A DNA stretch of 20,302 bases, taken from contig BFEA01000080.1 in NCBI GenBank assembly GCA_003427395.1, positions 2,884,918 through 2,905,219 of the forward strand, written 5' to 3'. Below the pieces are notes generated by a model. It saw only the letters and a list, made by a program, of their open reading frames with translations. It searched no databases and was not told the origin of the DNA. Shown piece by piece: positions 1-8,118 of the stretch. Every line of letters starts with the position of its first letter. Position 1 is the first letter of the stretch. The translations under genes were made by a program, and so were the position numbers. Source of the stretch: Chara braunii (taxonomy: Eukaryota > Streptophyta > Charophyceae > Charales > Characeae).

Positions 1-425
1 TTTTCTGCTCCTCTCTTCCTTGTGTTTAACACCTCTTCCTTCACTCTGCCTCTTTCCCATAGTGTGCAAGTGGGCTGTTATGGCATACGGGGATGGGGCC
101 AGGTCGCGCTCAACTTCATCAACGTGGCGAGCCTTGTACGTTCGAGGCATAGTGGAGGAGGCGCTAAGAAGACTGAAAAACTGAATGATTTCAATGTGTC
201 TTTGTTTTTTGTTTTTATCCTTTGATTCAGTGTATTTTTTTTTTGTAAAACACTGAAAGAAATAATAATACTGTGAAACAAAGAATAAGAGGACACTGTT
301 TTGTGTCATTCTGGTTTGTCTGTCTCTTTGCCTGTCTGTCCTTTCATTTTTCTTTTCTTCGCTCATCTTATTTCTTCTTCTACTTCACGTGCTTACGCTC
401 TTAGTCAACAGTTCTGTGACAATAT
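1..425 (+). mobile_element. 3' end of an upstream retroelement copy (copy A)
   Basis: This stretch is nearly identical, in the same orientation, to 19692-20110, with only scattered substitutions and short indels. At the right-hand site the same sequence is the 3' untranslated end of the element that encodes the Josephin-like and RING-like domains. The window therefore opens inside the 3' end of a second copy whose coding part lies to the left, outside view. Similarity stops at about 425, just after CTGTGACAATAT, and both copies then run into unrelated AT-rich sequence. A fixed 3' terminus followed by variable simple sequence is typical of elements inserted by target-primed reverse transcription. 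I see no protein-coding potential here. Confidence 0.75.
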
Positions 426-756
426 GTGTAATATTAAATATTATTAATATTTTTTTTTTTCGAGGTTTTTTTTTGTGAATTCTTCGTCAGATAAGGCACA
501 TGCCCATTAATGTTTGCGACGTTTTGATAAGTAGAAAAGGACAAAGTCGTCAAAGTTGGCGGTATAATAGTCTGCTTGATACCTCTGATTGGCAGTGTGT
601 CCGAAAATGGATTCAACGCGGGTTCCGCGTTGAAAAATTGAACGCTCGTCGAGTTCGCGTTCAATTCCCGTTCAAACGCGCGTTGGACGCGAATGAATGG
701 GGCCCGCGATGATTTTTTTTCTGGGCTAAACATAATCCAAAAAAAAAAAAAAAGAA
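426..756. other. AT-rich spacer containing a GC-rich island with nested palindromes
   Basis: This 330-base stretch has no supported gene. T-rich and A-rich runs at 446-475 and 739-753 flank a GC-rich island at about 590-710 that is full of CG dinucleotides. The island holds a perfect 10-base inverted repeat (612-621 with 625-634) and a perfect 9-base one (637-645 with 657-665). The repeated word is a variant of TTCAACGCG. It may be the end of an unidentified repeat or a regulatory cluster, but the sequence alone does not say which. Confidence 0.4.
612..665. repeat. Two adjacent perfect inverted repeats (hairpins)
   Basis: TTCAACGCGG at 612-621 pairs perfectly with CCGCGTTGAA at 625-634 across a 3-base loop. 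Immediately after, ATTGAACGC at 637-645 pairs with GCGTTCAAT at 657-665 across 11 bases. The second pair re-uses the same core in the opposite order, so alternative pairings between the two hairpins are also possible. Confidence 0.7.
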
Positions 757-1002
757 GGGGTTGTAGGTCTTTTCAACGACTACAACCCCATATTTTTATT
801 TTTATTTTTTTATGTTTGAAAATTTGAATATATTTTTAAAAAATGAAAAACATAAACACAATGAAAAATAAAACAAAAACAAAAAATGAAATGAGTGTTT
901 TTTTTTAGGGTTTCACAGAGATTTTTTAAGGGCCAAAACAAAAAAATAAAAACAAATAAAAAATATAGGGTTGTAGAACTTTCAAAGATGCACAACAACA
1001 TA
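757..1002. repeat. Stem-loop and its divergent direct copy in AT-rich DNA
   Basis: GGGGTTGTAG at 757-766 is perfectly complementary to CTACAACCCC at 780-789, giving a 10-bp stem with a 13-base loop. A decayed copy of the whole unit lies at about 967-1002 (AGGGTTGTAG, then TTTCAAAGATGCACAACAACATA). Both units are followed by long T-rich runs and preceded by A-rich runs. The sequence between them is low complexity (A/T runs) without a credible gene. This may be a terminal motif of a short non-autonomous element, but no family is recognisable. Confidence 0.5.
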
Positions 1003-1080
1003 TTTTTTTTGTTTTTTTTTAACTTCGTGTATTTAAAAAAAAATCAAAACCATAAAAAACAAAAAAAAAAGGAAAAAAAG

Positions 1081-1223
1081 ACACGCACACACGCACAGAC
1101 ACAGACACAGACACACAGACACAGTCAGACAGACACACAACACACAAACACATAAACACACACACAGACGTGCATGACGGGGTCTGGCTGCAGTACTCAG
1201 CTGATGTGCATGACGGGGTCTGG
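1081..1223. repeat. CA/GACA microsatellite and an 18-base direct repeat
   Basis: From 1081 to about 1169 the DNA is a degenerate mixture of CACA, CACG and GACA units. Directly after it an 18-base word (GTGCATGACGGGGTCTGG) occurs twice, at 1170-1187 and 1206-1223, 36 bases apart. The second copy runs into the target-site duplication of the neighbouring SINE, so this flank was already duplicated before or at that insertion. No gene is present. Confidence 0.75.
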
Positions 1224-1651
1224 TCCTTGGTCTCTTTTTTTTTTTTTAAAGCTATATTCTTCTCTCAATTTCACCTCACACTACCTACCTACCACTACTA
1301 ATTGTAGGCATATGGGGAACCCCGTAGCAGCCAGAACCGTGTTCATGAGAGAACATGCGGGGGCTACTCCCGACCTGCAGGTGGGCGATACCGGCTATGG
1401 GACAGCCGGTAGCATCAGGGACCATGCCAACAGGACCAATCCCTTGCCTCCCCTCAGGTTCCCTCCCCTACGAACATCAGCAGACTATGCTTACATGCCG
1501 ATCGGGGGATCCAATGGTCTATCTCTAGGTGGCGGGCGCCAAGCATGCCCAGGAAGGTACATGAGGCCAATAGGGATTGAACCCACGATTCCTGAATGCC
1601 ACTTGCGAGCCTTACCAACTGAGGTAGGCCACTGGATGGTCCTTGGCCTCT
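1221..1651. repeat. 15-bp target-site duplication flanking the SINE
   Basis: TGGTCCTTGGTCTCT at 1221-1235 and TGGTCCTTGGCCTCT at 1637-1651 differ at one position. They sit immediately outside the A tail and six bases outside the tRNA-like head, so they mark the insertion boundaries. Confidence 0.7.
1236..1636 (-). mobile_element. tRNA-derived SINE with A tail and target-site duplication
   Basis: Read on the minus strand, the unit starts next to 1631 with a tRNA-like head, has a body of roughly 320 bases and ends in an A run at about 1235-1247. The head has an A-box-like TACCTCAGTTGG (complement of 1613-1626) and a B-box GGGTTCAATCCC (complement of 1573-1584), the two internal RNA polymerase III promoter elements. 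The unit is bracketed by a 15-base direct repeat, 1221-1235 and 1637-1651, differing at one base. That is the expected target-site duplication of an insertion made by a LINE's machinery. It carries no protein; mobilisation would depend on a partner LINE. The tRNA of origin cannot be assigned with confidence. Confidence 0.75.
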
Positions 1652-1683
1652 ACAACACCCTGGGCTTTCAAAAAAAAAAAAAA

Positions 1684-1850
1684 CGCCGCCATATGTTTTG
1701 TATTTTGTGCATGTGGTGAGTAGAGGCCCTCAGGGCGACTGCAAATGTGCAGAATTAGAATGAATCTTCTGCAAGAACGTGGAATAATACGCCACCATAT
1801 GTTTTGTCTTTTGTGCATGTGGTGAGTAGAGGCCCTTAGGGCCACTGCAC
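1684..1850. repeat. Pair of ~55-base direct repeats
   Basis: A block containing CCATATGTTTTGT, then TTTTGTGCATGTGGTGAGTA and GAGGCCCT, occurs at about 1684-1743 and again at 1791-1850, with few differences. The spacing is 107 bases. The intervening sequence is unrelated to the repeat. This could be a small tandem duplication or two ends of a short element; there is no coding potential. Confidence 0.7.
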
Positions 1851-1857
1851 GTATTCC

Positions 1858-1962
1858 TAAGAAAAGAAAAACGAGAAAAAACAGATGAAAAATGCGAAAA
1901 CAAAAAAAAAAACGGGAAAACAAAAGAAAAACGAGAAACGAAAGAAAAACGAGAAAACAGAT
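1858..1962. repeat. Purine-rich low-complexity tract
   Basis: About 100 bases are almost entirely A and G on the plus strand, built from loose repeats of AAAAGAAAAACGAGAAA. It lies directly upstream of the SINE-like unit at about 1960. No gene is present. Confidence 0.7.
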
Positions 1963-2160
1963 AATTAGTGACCCAGAACTGTGCTGCACAGAGTGCCACA
2001 GACCTGAATTCGAATCCAGACTCTATATTCTCGTCCCACCCAGGCATTCTGCAAGTCTAATGTCCATCTCTGCTCCACGAGGGGTCCTTGCTAATCCGTA
2101 GGGGCCCTTCGGAAATGAGACTGGACGACTAGATTGGAGCATTTAAAAAAAAAAAAAAAA
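1960..2160 (+). mobile_element. SINE-like unit with possible tRNA-like head and A tail
   Basis: The unit begins near 1960 and contains GAATTCGAATCC at 2006-2017, which resembles a polymerase III B-box (GGTTCGAATCC). A weak A-box candidate (TAATTAGTGAC) lies about 40 bases upstream. It ends in an A run at about 2145-2160. Length (about 200 bases), B-box-like motif and A tail all fit a SINE, but I cannot find a clear target-site duplication and the A-box is poor. It is a different family from the SINE at 1236-1636. Confidence 0.45.
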
Positions 2161-2756
2161 CATGCACACACATGTGCTCACAGTCGTGGGGTATGGAGTC
2201 GCCCCTACTTTTTTCCCTCTTGCAGTTTGAATTCGGGAGGGAGGGGCATGTTTGGCCACCCCACCCTGTTAGTAGGGGTCAATTTCTTTTATTTTTATTT
2301 TTTTTTCCTGTTTTCATTGTTTGGGCGCGTAGGGCCACGTGTCCAAGGCCCAACGCGCCGGTTCCGTTTTTCAAAACTCAATGGAACACCCCTGTTTTCG
2401 TGTTAAACGCGATTTAACGGGGGGGCCCAGGCCCGCTTAACGGGTTCAACGGCGTTCAATTTCGCCCATTCTCCGTTCATCGGCAGCTGATTGGTATTAG
2501 CAGGGTCCTTGGCCAACATGGGTGTGAGTGTGAGTGGGTTGTGTGGGGTGTGTGGGAGAGTGTTAGCCTTAGACACTGCTGTTATTCAGTTGGGGGCAGG
2601 GGACGATGAAAAGGGAGGTGCAGCTACTGGCAAAATGCGTACTCTTTGCGTTAGCCGGACCCCCACCGGCGGCGCCAACCCATCCTTGACCACCATGGTT
2701 GGGGCGGGGGGCAACATGCAACCCCTCTGATGGCTGGAGGGAGACGACAAAGCTAT
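2161..2756. other. Non-coding spacer with a GC-rich hairpin
   Basis: I find no credible gene in this stretch. It holds a T-rich run (2284-2309), a hairpin at 2324-2359, and a GC-rich section with repeated AACGG/AACGCG words around 2400-2475. That section resembles in composition the island at 590-710. A G/T-rich run follows at about 2520-2565. Open frames here lack any recognisable domain. Confidence 0.4.
2324..2359. repeat. 13-bp inverted repeat with one mismatch
   Basis: GGCGCGTAGGGCC at 2324-2336 pairs with GGCCCAACGCGCC at 2347-2359, interrupted by a single A-A mismatch, across a 10-base loop that includes ACGTG. This is a strong GC-rich hairpin in non-coding DNA. Confidence 0.65.
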
Positions 2757-2880
2757 GTTTGCAGGGGTCCCCTGTATAAGCGTTAGGAGTAGTGGTAGGT
2801 AGGTAGCGAAGGTGAATTGAGAGAATTTGAAAGATGATGAAAGATTTGAGAAAAGAATGTAGTTAAAAACAAAAAAAAGC
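2757..2880 (+). mobile_element. 3' tail related to the SINE at 1236-1636
   Basis: The sequence around 2757-2825 matches the minus-strand 3' portion of the first SINE (complement of about 1256-1322). The shared core is AGTAGTGGTAGGTAGGTAG, followed by a GGTGAA-TTGAGAGAA tract. It is followed by an A-rich end at about 2860-2878. No tRNA-like head can be found upstream, so this is either a truncated copy or a different family sharing the same 3' end, as happens when several SINEs recruit the same LINE. Confidence 0.55.
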
Positions 2881-3139
2881 GCTCTCCAAGTCTCTATTTC
2901 GTTTTTGAAGTTTTTTTCTTTTCTTTTCTTAATTGCTCCTTCTATTCTTGGGGGCTCAGTCCGGTTGCTCATCACCAGCATGCATGTTCTTAGATCTGAA
3001 AAGAGGAAGGGGGGCTGTTTTGGAGCAACCCTCTTCCCTATCCTTAGCCTTTCAGGGTGGTTGCCCTACTGGCCGGGAAGCTCACTGGCAGCACCCAGTC
3101 ATGCAGTAGGGCAGTCCTTATATAGGCAGGGTGTGGGGG
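2881..3139. other. Unassigned sequence ending in a TATA-like motif
   Basis: There is no recognisable gene. TATATA at 3119-3124 is followed by GGCAGGGTGTGGGGG, directly before the proposed left edge of the LTR at 3140. If the true LTR begins further left, this could be its TATA box; alternatively the G-rich run is a polypurine tract preceding an LTR. I cannot decide from sequence alone. Confidence 0.3.
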
Positions 3140-4173
3140 TGTCCTAACAGTTCCTCAGGCCGCTTAATATCCTGTTATCTGTTTCTAATATCCCTCATCG
3201 CACATAGACCCTACATTACCTATGTCTGAAGCCCATATGCGAGGAATGAGCCCTCGCGGGGCCCTTATCAGACAGGCAAGTGTGCTGGGCTGTGCCCACC
3301 AGCAAGCCTTGTGCCCGCCCTAAGTGAAGGCATGCCTGAATATCCACGTGAGGCCTCTGTTTGACATTTTTCCCATATGTGGGGTATCAGACAGTTGCAG
3401 CATGTCAGTTGGTTACAAAGCAACATGAGCCTTTCCTGGCTCTATCCTGAAGCAACAGCTGCGCTGCACAGTTGAGCCCAGGGCCTTGGGTGGTTGCACC
3501 CTGGGCTCACGCAGTGTGCAGCCAACACATCACGCAGTGGCTGCGGACGAATGAGAAAGCAGCATTGGCGCCAATGAGTATGCAGCAAACGCTTGGAGCC
3601 TGGGCAGCTGCATGGACGTGCCCAACTGTAAGGGGCCGAGGTCCGTAACAGCAAAGGTGGGCCTGGGCGCAGACACTGGGGCCTGACTGGAAGCTACTGG
3701 AAACATCTCCAGCCAGGCCCACACAGGCAGACACAGGCCGCACTTTCCATAAAGGAAAGTGCCTTGCCCGGGGTCAGGCATTCTGGCCTTGGTGGGCAAT
3801 GTGGCCACGCCGCTGCACTCGCAAACGAGCAGCTGCATTAGCGCTGCGGGTCAGACATTGGTGTATGATGGCGGTTGGCATTGGTGATGACGTCACGTAC
3901 ATTGGTCTTCAACTTCGACGTGATGCATGAACGTAGATAGGATAGGCTGAGTAGTGTAGGCTGGGCGCTGGGCGCCAGACAGTAGGAGTGAGATTGGATA
4001 CAGTGTTGGTGTGAACAGAGAGCTTTGGCATTGGCACTCAAGTTCATTGTATTGCTCTAATTTGGATGGTATCTTGGTGCATTGTGTTGTGTGCTTGGTA
4101 CATGACTGTCTGGACTACAACTTGATTTTGGAACTTGGATTTCTGTCTATCGCTCTCGCTCATAGTCCTGGCA
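3140..4173 (+). mobile_element. Putative 5' LTR of the plus-strand LTR retrotransposon
   Basis: The right edge is well placed: CA at 4172-4173, then three bases, then the primer-binding site at 4177-4188. The left edge is a guess, set at TGTCCTAACAG (3140), which starts with TG as LTRs do and follows a G-rich run. No second copy of this LTR exists in the window to verify the limits. The interval has no protein-coding potential. It contains the palindrome TGACGTCA at 3888-3895, a classical bZIP-binding element of the type found in promoter regions of some plant retrotransposons. The gag remains start about 1.2 kb further right, in the expected orientation. Confidence 0.35.
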
Positions 4174-4176
4174 ATC

Positions 4177-4188
4177 TGGTATCGGAGC
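4177..4188 (+). other. Primer-binding site (initiator-Met tRNA type)
   Basis: TGGTATCGGAGC differs at one base (G instead of A at position 8) from the usual plant initiator-methionine tRNA complement TGGTATCAGAGC. It lies three bases after the CA that ends the proposed LTR, exactly where minus-strand synthesis would be primed. The chromovirus on the other strand carries the same variant. Confidence 0.65.
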
Positions 4189-5411
4189 TGGTTCGATATC
4201 GCCGTTACCGGCGCTGACGACTTTGTTACTTGGTGCGCTGATGAAGCTTCTACGCAGTAAGGATACATCGGCTCTGGTCATATAGGCGACTCCCGGGTAG
4301 GGGGGAGTGTTGCCAGAAGGCTGTGGCAACATCAGATGTATGTGGGATGATGAGAGCATGCTGATGGCATTCTGGCTGAGGTGGCACTGCATTGCGTTGG
4401 GGGTGGTACCAAGGTTATGACCGGTCATCAAATGCACGTCGGCTCAATTGGTGAGAAATTTGTGGTTGGGTGCAGCTATCTTCAGGTACGTTGTTCCCTT
4501 ACCTTATCTTCCCATCTCAATCTCTTCTTACTGTGAGGAAGTGAGTTCAACTTGAATGTCCTCTTCTGGTTCAGGAGTCGTGAGCGCTCTACCTTGAGTG
4601 TCAACATTCTTCGTGGTGGCGCATCTGGCAGGAGAGGGCGGTGCCTCTGAAGGGCCCTAGTTGAAAGCATGGGTCACGGTCACCATGCCAACCCATGGGA
4701 GTAGAGCAGGCATGCTTTGCTGCTTTGTCCTTCGAGCTCTTGCTGAGCTGTAGAGGGAATGTAGACTGGCCAGTCCTATGCTAGACGTGCACCAGACCGT
4801 ATAAAGAACCTCTGGCAGGGATCTGATATCTGGCTGTGATAGTCGTCCTGTCTGCGACATTAAATAAATCCCTGAGGATTTTGGGGGCTGTCCTTAAATT
4901 GCCTCTTGATCAGCCAGATCATGGGACGTAAGGCTCGTTGCATGGGAGGATAAACAAAAGGGCAGTGCTGGCCATAAGCAGTTTCCTGGGCACAGGGGTG
5001 GGCCGATATGCACACCTTAGACACCGCTGCTTGCTGATGCAAAACAGGATCATTGAATACAGGGGAAGGGAAGGTTCCAATTGGTGTCCGTACATGCGCT
5101 TGATTTGTTTTTATTTTTGATTAGTTGTGGTGAAAGACTGCTAACACCTAACAGACAGCTATAGAATAGAGCTGTAGTATACTACCATAGCCAGTTTTGT
5201 TCGACACTGCTGTGAGAGAACTAGTAAAAGTAGGAATGAATTCAATGAATCAATTGCTCAGTTTGTGTAAGTGCCGTTGACACCACTTGATCGGTAGCCT
5301 AGGTGACTGGCCGAATATTTATTATTTTTTAATTATTTTCCAACTCGGTCAGTCACATGCTGTGGTAGGCCCCAGCGAGGGCTCTAGTGCAGATAGTGAT
5401 CTGCTGAACTG
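4189..5411 (+). other. Untranslated leader of the plus-strand element
   Basis: This stretch joins the primer-binding site to the first gag-like reading frame. Stops occur in all frames, I see no domain, and its length is close to the leader of the minus-strand chromovirus (about 1.3-1.5 kb). No separate gene is supported. Confidence 0.4.
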
Positions 5412-7138
5412 ATGAGTGGATCAGGCAGTGGGGAAGATAGATCTGCAGGGAGAAGGGTGACACGTCATGAATCTCTTAGAATCCCCATCGTGCACCAGGC
5501 TTTACCACCTGACGGCGAGAGAACTGTACGACGGAAGGTAGTAGCTGAACATTTGCAAAGGGCTAGGGAAGCAGCAACAGCTGAGCAAGTACTGGCAGTG
5601 GCAACTGCCACTGCTGGAGTTATGGCTACTTGTGCTGCTACATCTCAGGGTCAGCAGACACTAGGCATGCCGTCCGGTTTGCAGGCTACGTCCAACGGGA
5701 TGAGTGCAGGCACTTCGTCCAGTCAGATGGCAGGTTCGCAGTACAACCAGCCACCTTCGCGCACTAGGGAAGCAATAGAACTCCAACAGGTGCTTAAGGC
5801 GGGTATGTTGAGCATGTATGTGTACATGGACAGTAAACTGGATGATATCCATGAGACCCTTGACCAGATACCGAGTGCCATGCAAGGGAAGGGAAGAACA
5901 GTCCCTTGCACAACTGGCGGGCCTAGTATTCGGCCAGCAGCAACTTTGCCATCGCCGCTTCCATTACCGGCGATGATAGGTCCATTTGTCCCTCAATTTG
6001 GCATCCCACCAAGTGGTACGTCAGCAGCAGCAGCATAGACTGCTGCTTCTTCGTCCTCAGGTCCAGCTGCTGCCTCACGGGGCAGCAGCCAATCCCATAG
6101 ATGGGACCACAACAACCTTGGTGCCCCAAGACTCCACTAAAACCACCTCCTACGTTATGAGGAGATACGAAGTATGATGCACTCGACACTTGGTTGAGGA
6201 CAGTTCCAGTGTGGGTAAGGGCAAAGAGGATGTTGCTCGAGGAAGAGGTGATCATTGCCGCCTCATATTTTGAGGGATCGGCAGCGAGATGGCTAGATGG
6301 ACTAGTGGCATCCAAGGGTTTCGGTAGGCGAATGAATGACTGGGCACAAACCCACATATTAGAAAGTTCATGGAGTTGGTTGAGATGTGATGGCACAACC
6401 CTTAACAGGCCCAACAGGCCATTGATGCGTTTTTGACTTGATACTAGGAAGTACAAGGCTGCACGAGAGCTCACCACTGCCTTAGAGAAGCTCATTGTCG
6501 TCCTTGGTGTCCGCTATGATCTGGAAGTCGTGTTGACTATGTTCTTGAGATGTCTTCCCACATACAACAAGAACTTGATGGTCAGTGAGGCAAGTATCGA
6601 GTATCACACTCTTGACTCCTTCAGCAAGAAAGCCTTAGATTTAGAGGCTAAACTAGGAGGAGTCCAACAACTCGCGACGGACGAAAGGAAGAAGAAGAGT
6701 CAACAAGAATGGAGGAAGAAAGGTAGTCGATTGATGATGGTTGATTATGATGGGAATCAAAGCGAGATTGACGATATCTCTGATCTTGTGGACGAAATGG
6801 AGTTCGGCGGTGAGGAGAGTGCTAAGGGTAGCAACCTCGCTGCCATAACAAAAGGAAAGGCAGTCGGTCGCGGCAAGGGCGGTCAACAAAAGAGTCAGGG
6901 GAAGGTCCCCAATTCAAACAAGACTTCGACTTGGGTGAGGGCTGGCCTGGATCAAGATGTGTGGACAGCGGCAAATATGGCCATCAACATTTTAGATGTA
7001 AGAACACGAAGGTCTCTCAGAAGATTCCTCCCAAAGGTGGTTTGGGGGGATCTTCTTCTCAGGGATGGACTTCTCCAAGTTCCACCTCAGGAAGCACATC
7101 GGGCCAGTAGAAGTTATACCTGCTTTTACGCGTGTTGA
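5412..7138 (+). pseudogene. gag: Degenerate LTR-retrotransposon gag (plus strand)
   Basis: The reading frame opens with ATG at 5412 and runs 208 codons. Its N-terminus is Ser/Gly/Arg-rich, with Gln/Ala/Thr-rich low complexity after it, until a TAG at 6036. Gag-like segments continue in other frames: around 6194-6436 a segment with SYFEGSAARWLDGL, typical of retrotransposon Gag cores, and 6530-7138 with a Lys/Arg/Glu-rich C-terminal part. At 6958-6999 a zinc knuckle is visible (CVDSGKYGHQHFRC), in which the second Cys of CX2CX4HX4C is Ser. Several frameshifts and stops separate the pieces, so this is a dead copy. Gag would package the RNA into virus-like particles. No pol follows: at about 7204 the sequence meets the chromovirus LTR on the opposite strand. 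Confidence 0.65.
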
Positions 7139-7203
7139 AGTGGTTGATGTACCCTCAACACTTTAGGAGTTGGCCAAATCGCTTGTCACCCCACAAACAC
7201 ATC

Positions 7204-7618
7204 TGGGCCTCTAAAAATGCCAACTTTGTCTTCTTCTGCCCGGCCTCGAGTACCCGGCGCATCTACTGCTACTGGGTGCGGTACCGGCCTCCTTGCTACT
7301 TGAGTGTTGTTCCGCTGCTCTAAGTGTAGTGGGCCTCTGGCTCCGCCACTTGAGTGTTTTCCCCTGCTACAACCCTCCATGACCCAACCACAGGTAAGTA
7401 CCGGCCCTACGGGCCTGCCAAACAAGCAAGTACCCTTGCGGGTCACACACACACTCATGTTGACAAGCACTCGTACAGGCACACAAGTCAACAGGCACGC
7501 ACAGATACAGACTTAGAAAACACAGCAGAATGTGAGAATCTCAGCAAGGCGTCAATTCCATCGACATAACTTCAGAAATCAGCAGTGTTCTCAGTCTGTG
7601 TTATGGTGGGTGATTACA
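7204..7618 (-). mobile_element. 3' LTR (truncated) of the chromovirus
   Basis: About 290 bases here (7204-7494) repeat 15667-15957 in the same orientation with high identity. This places direct terminal repeats on both sides of the minus-strand gypsy element. Read on the minus strand, the LTR starts with TGTAATCACCCACC at 7618, immediately after a polypurine tract, a typical gypsy LTR start. Similarity to the right-hand LTR ends at 7204, while the right-hand copy continues for another 940 bases. The distal (R/U5-side) part is therefore missing here, and the copy abuts the opposite-strand gag remains. Within the LTR, a CACTTGAGTGTTxTxCCCTGCT-type unit occurs twice. Confidence 0.7.
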
Positions 7619-7630
7619 CTACTCCCTCAA
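7619..7630 (-). other. Polypurine tract
   Basis: On the minus strand TTGAGGGAGTAG lies directly before TGTAATCACC, the inferred start of the 3' LTR. Such a purine run primes plus-strand DNA synthesis in LTR retrotransposons. It marks the boundary between the internal region and the LTR. Confidence 0.6.
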
Positions 7631-7639
7631 GAGCGAGGT

Positions 7640-8050
7640 CCCTTCGAGCGGGTAACTCAATCAGAGTCCTTGCATAATGCGTCATAAGCGTAAATAGCAA
7701 AGAGAGATCGGGTATGTTCCATAGGAGTGAGGGTAGCAATGAATTTAGGTTGCTGTTCGGAGTTAATCGGTCGTGCATATGCGTGGACGACTCGTGGGGC
7801 ACTCTACAGTAAGTCTTTCTTAGTGATCCAATAAAAGTCATTCAACGGGTGGTACAGAAAATGAACTTTGTTCTGTATGTTTCTCCCCTTTCCACTGTGC
7901 TCGATAATTCTATCAACCTCGTGACCGCCTCTGATTGCACGAGGAATCATTGACTCTCGATAATTCTATCAACCTCGTGACTGCCTCTGATTGCATGAGG
8001 AATCATTGACTTCGGGTGATTCATACGGAAACAACTTTGATGCATGAAAG
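7640..8050 (-). pseudogene. pol: Chromodomain and C-terminal end of gypsy integrase
   Basis: On the minus strand, about 8120 to 8010 encodes the typical post-integrase segment ending YPVFHASKLFPYESPE. Then, near 7930-7810, comes a chromodomain-like segment beginning HEVDRIIEH and ending FYWITKKDLL, followed by a stop. A chromodomain at the end of integrase defines chromoviruses and is thought to steer integration toward particular chromatin. The canonical KW of the aromatic-cage strand reads HF here. The N-terminal part of the domain is duplicated by a 56-bp tandem repeat (7900-7955 and 7956-8011). As 56 is not a multiple of three, this breaks the frame. Non-functional as it stands. Confidence 0.65.
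7900..8011. repeat. 56-bp tandem duplication in the chromodomain
   Basis: 7900-7955 and 7956-8011 are two copies of the same 56-base unit and differ at two sites. Both differences are CG in the first copy and TG in the second (within GACCGCC/GACTGCC and GCACG/GCATG). Confidence 0.9.
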
Positions 8051-8118
8051 ACCGGGTATGTGCGCAGATGAGGGGGCACGTCGATCGTGTAAGAAGGACC
8101 AAATGAATCATTCCCTAC

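Noticed and set aside
1565-1631. Genuine tRNA gene on the minus strand
   Set aside because: A- and B-box are present but the acceptor and anticodon stems do not form well, and the unit continues into a SINE body with A tail and target duplication.
1174-1719. 181-codon plus-strand frame
   Set aside because: It runs antisense through the SINE and its flanks, so the open frame is fortuitous.
3442-3838. Overlapping minus-strand frames of 70-102 codons
   Set aside because: They have no ATG-context, domain or codon support, and they lie antisense in the presumed LTR.
7900-8011. CRISPR-like repeat
   Set aside because: Only two adjacent units with no spacers, explained as a tandem duplication of chromodomain coding sequence.
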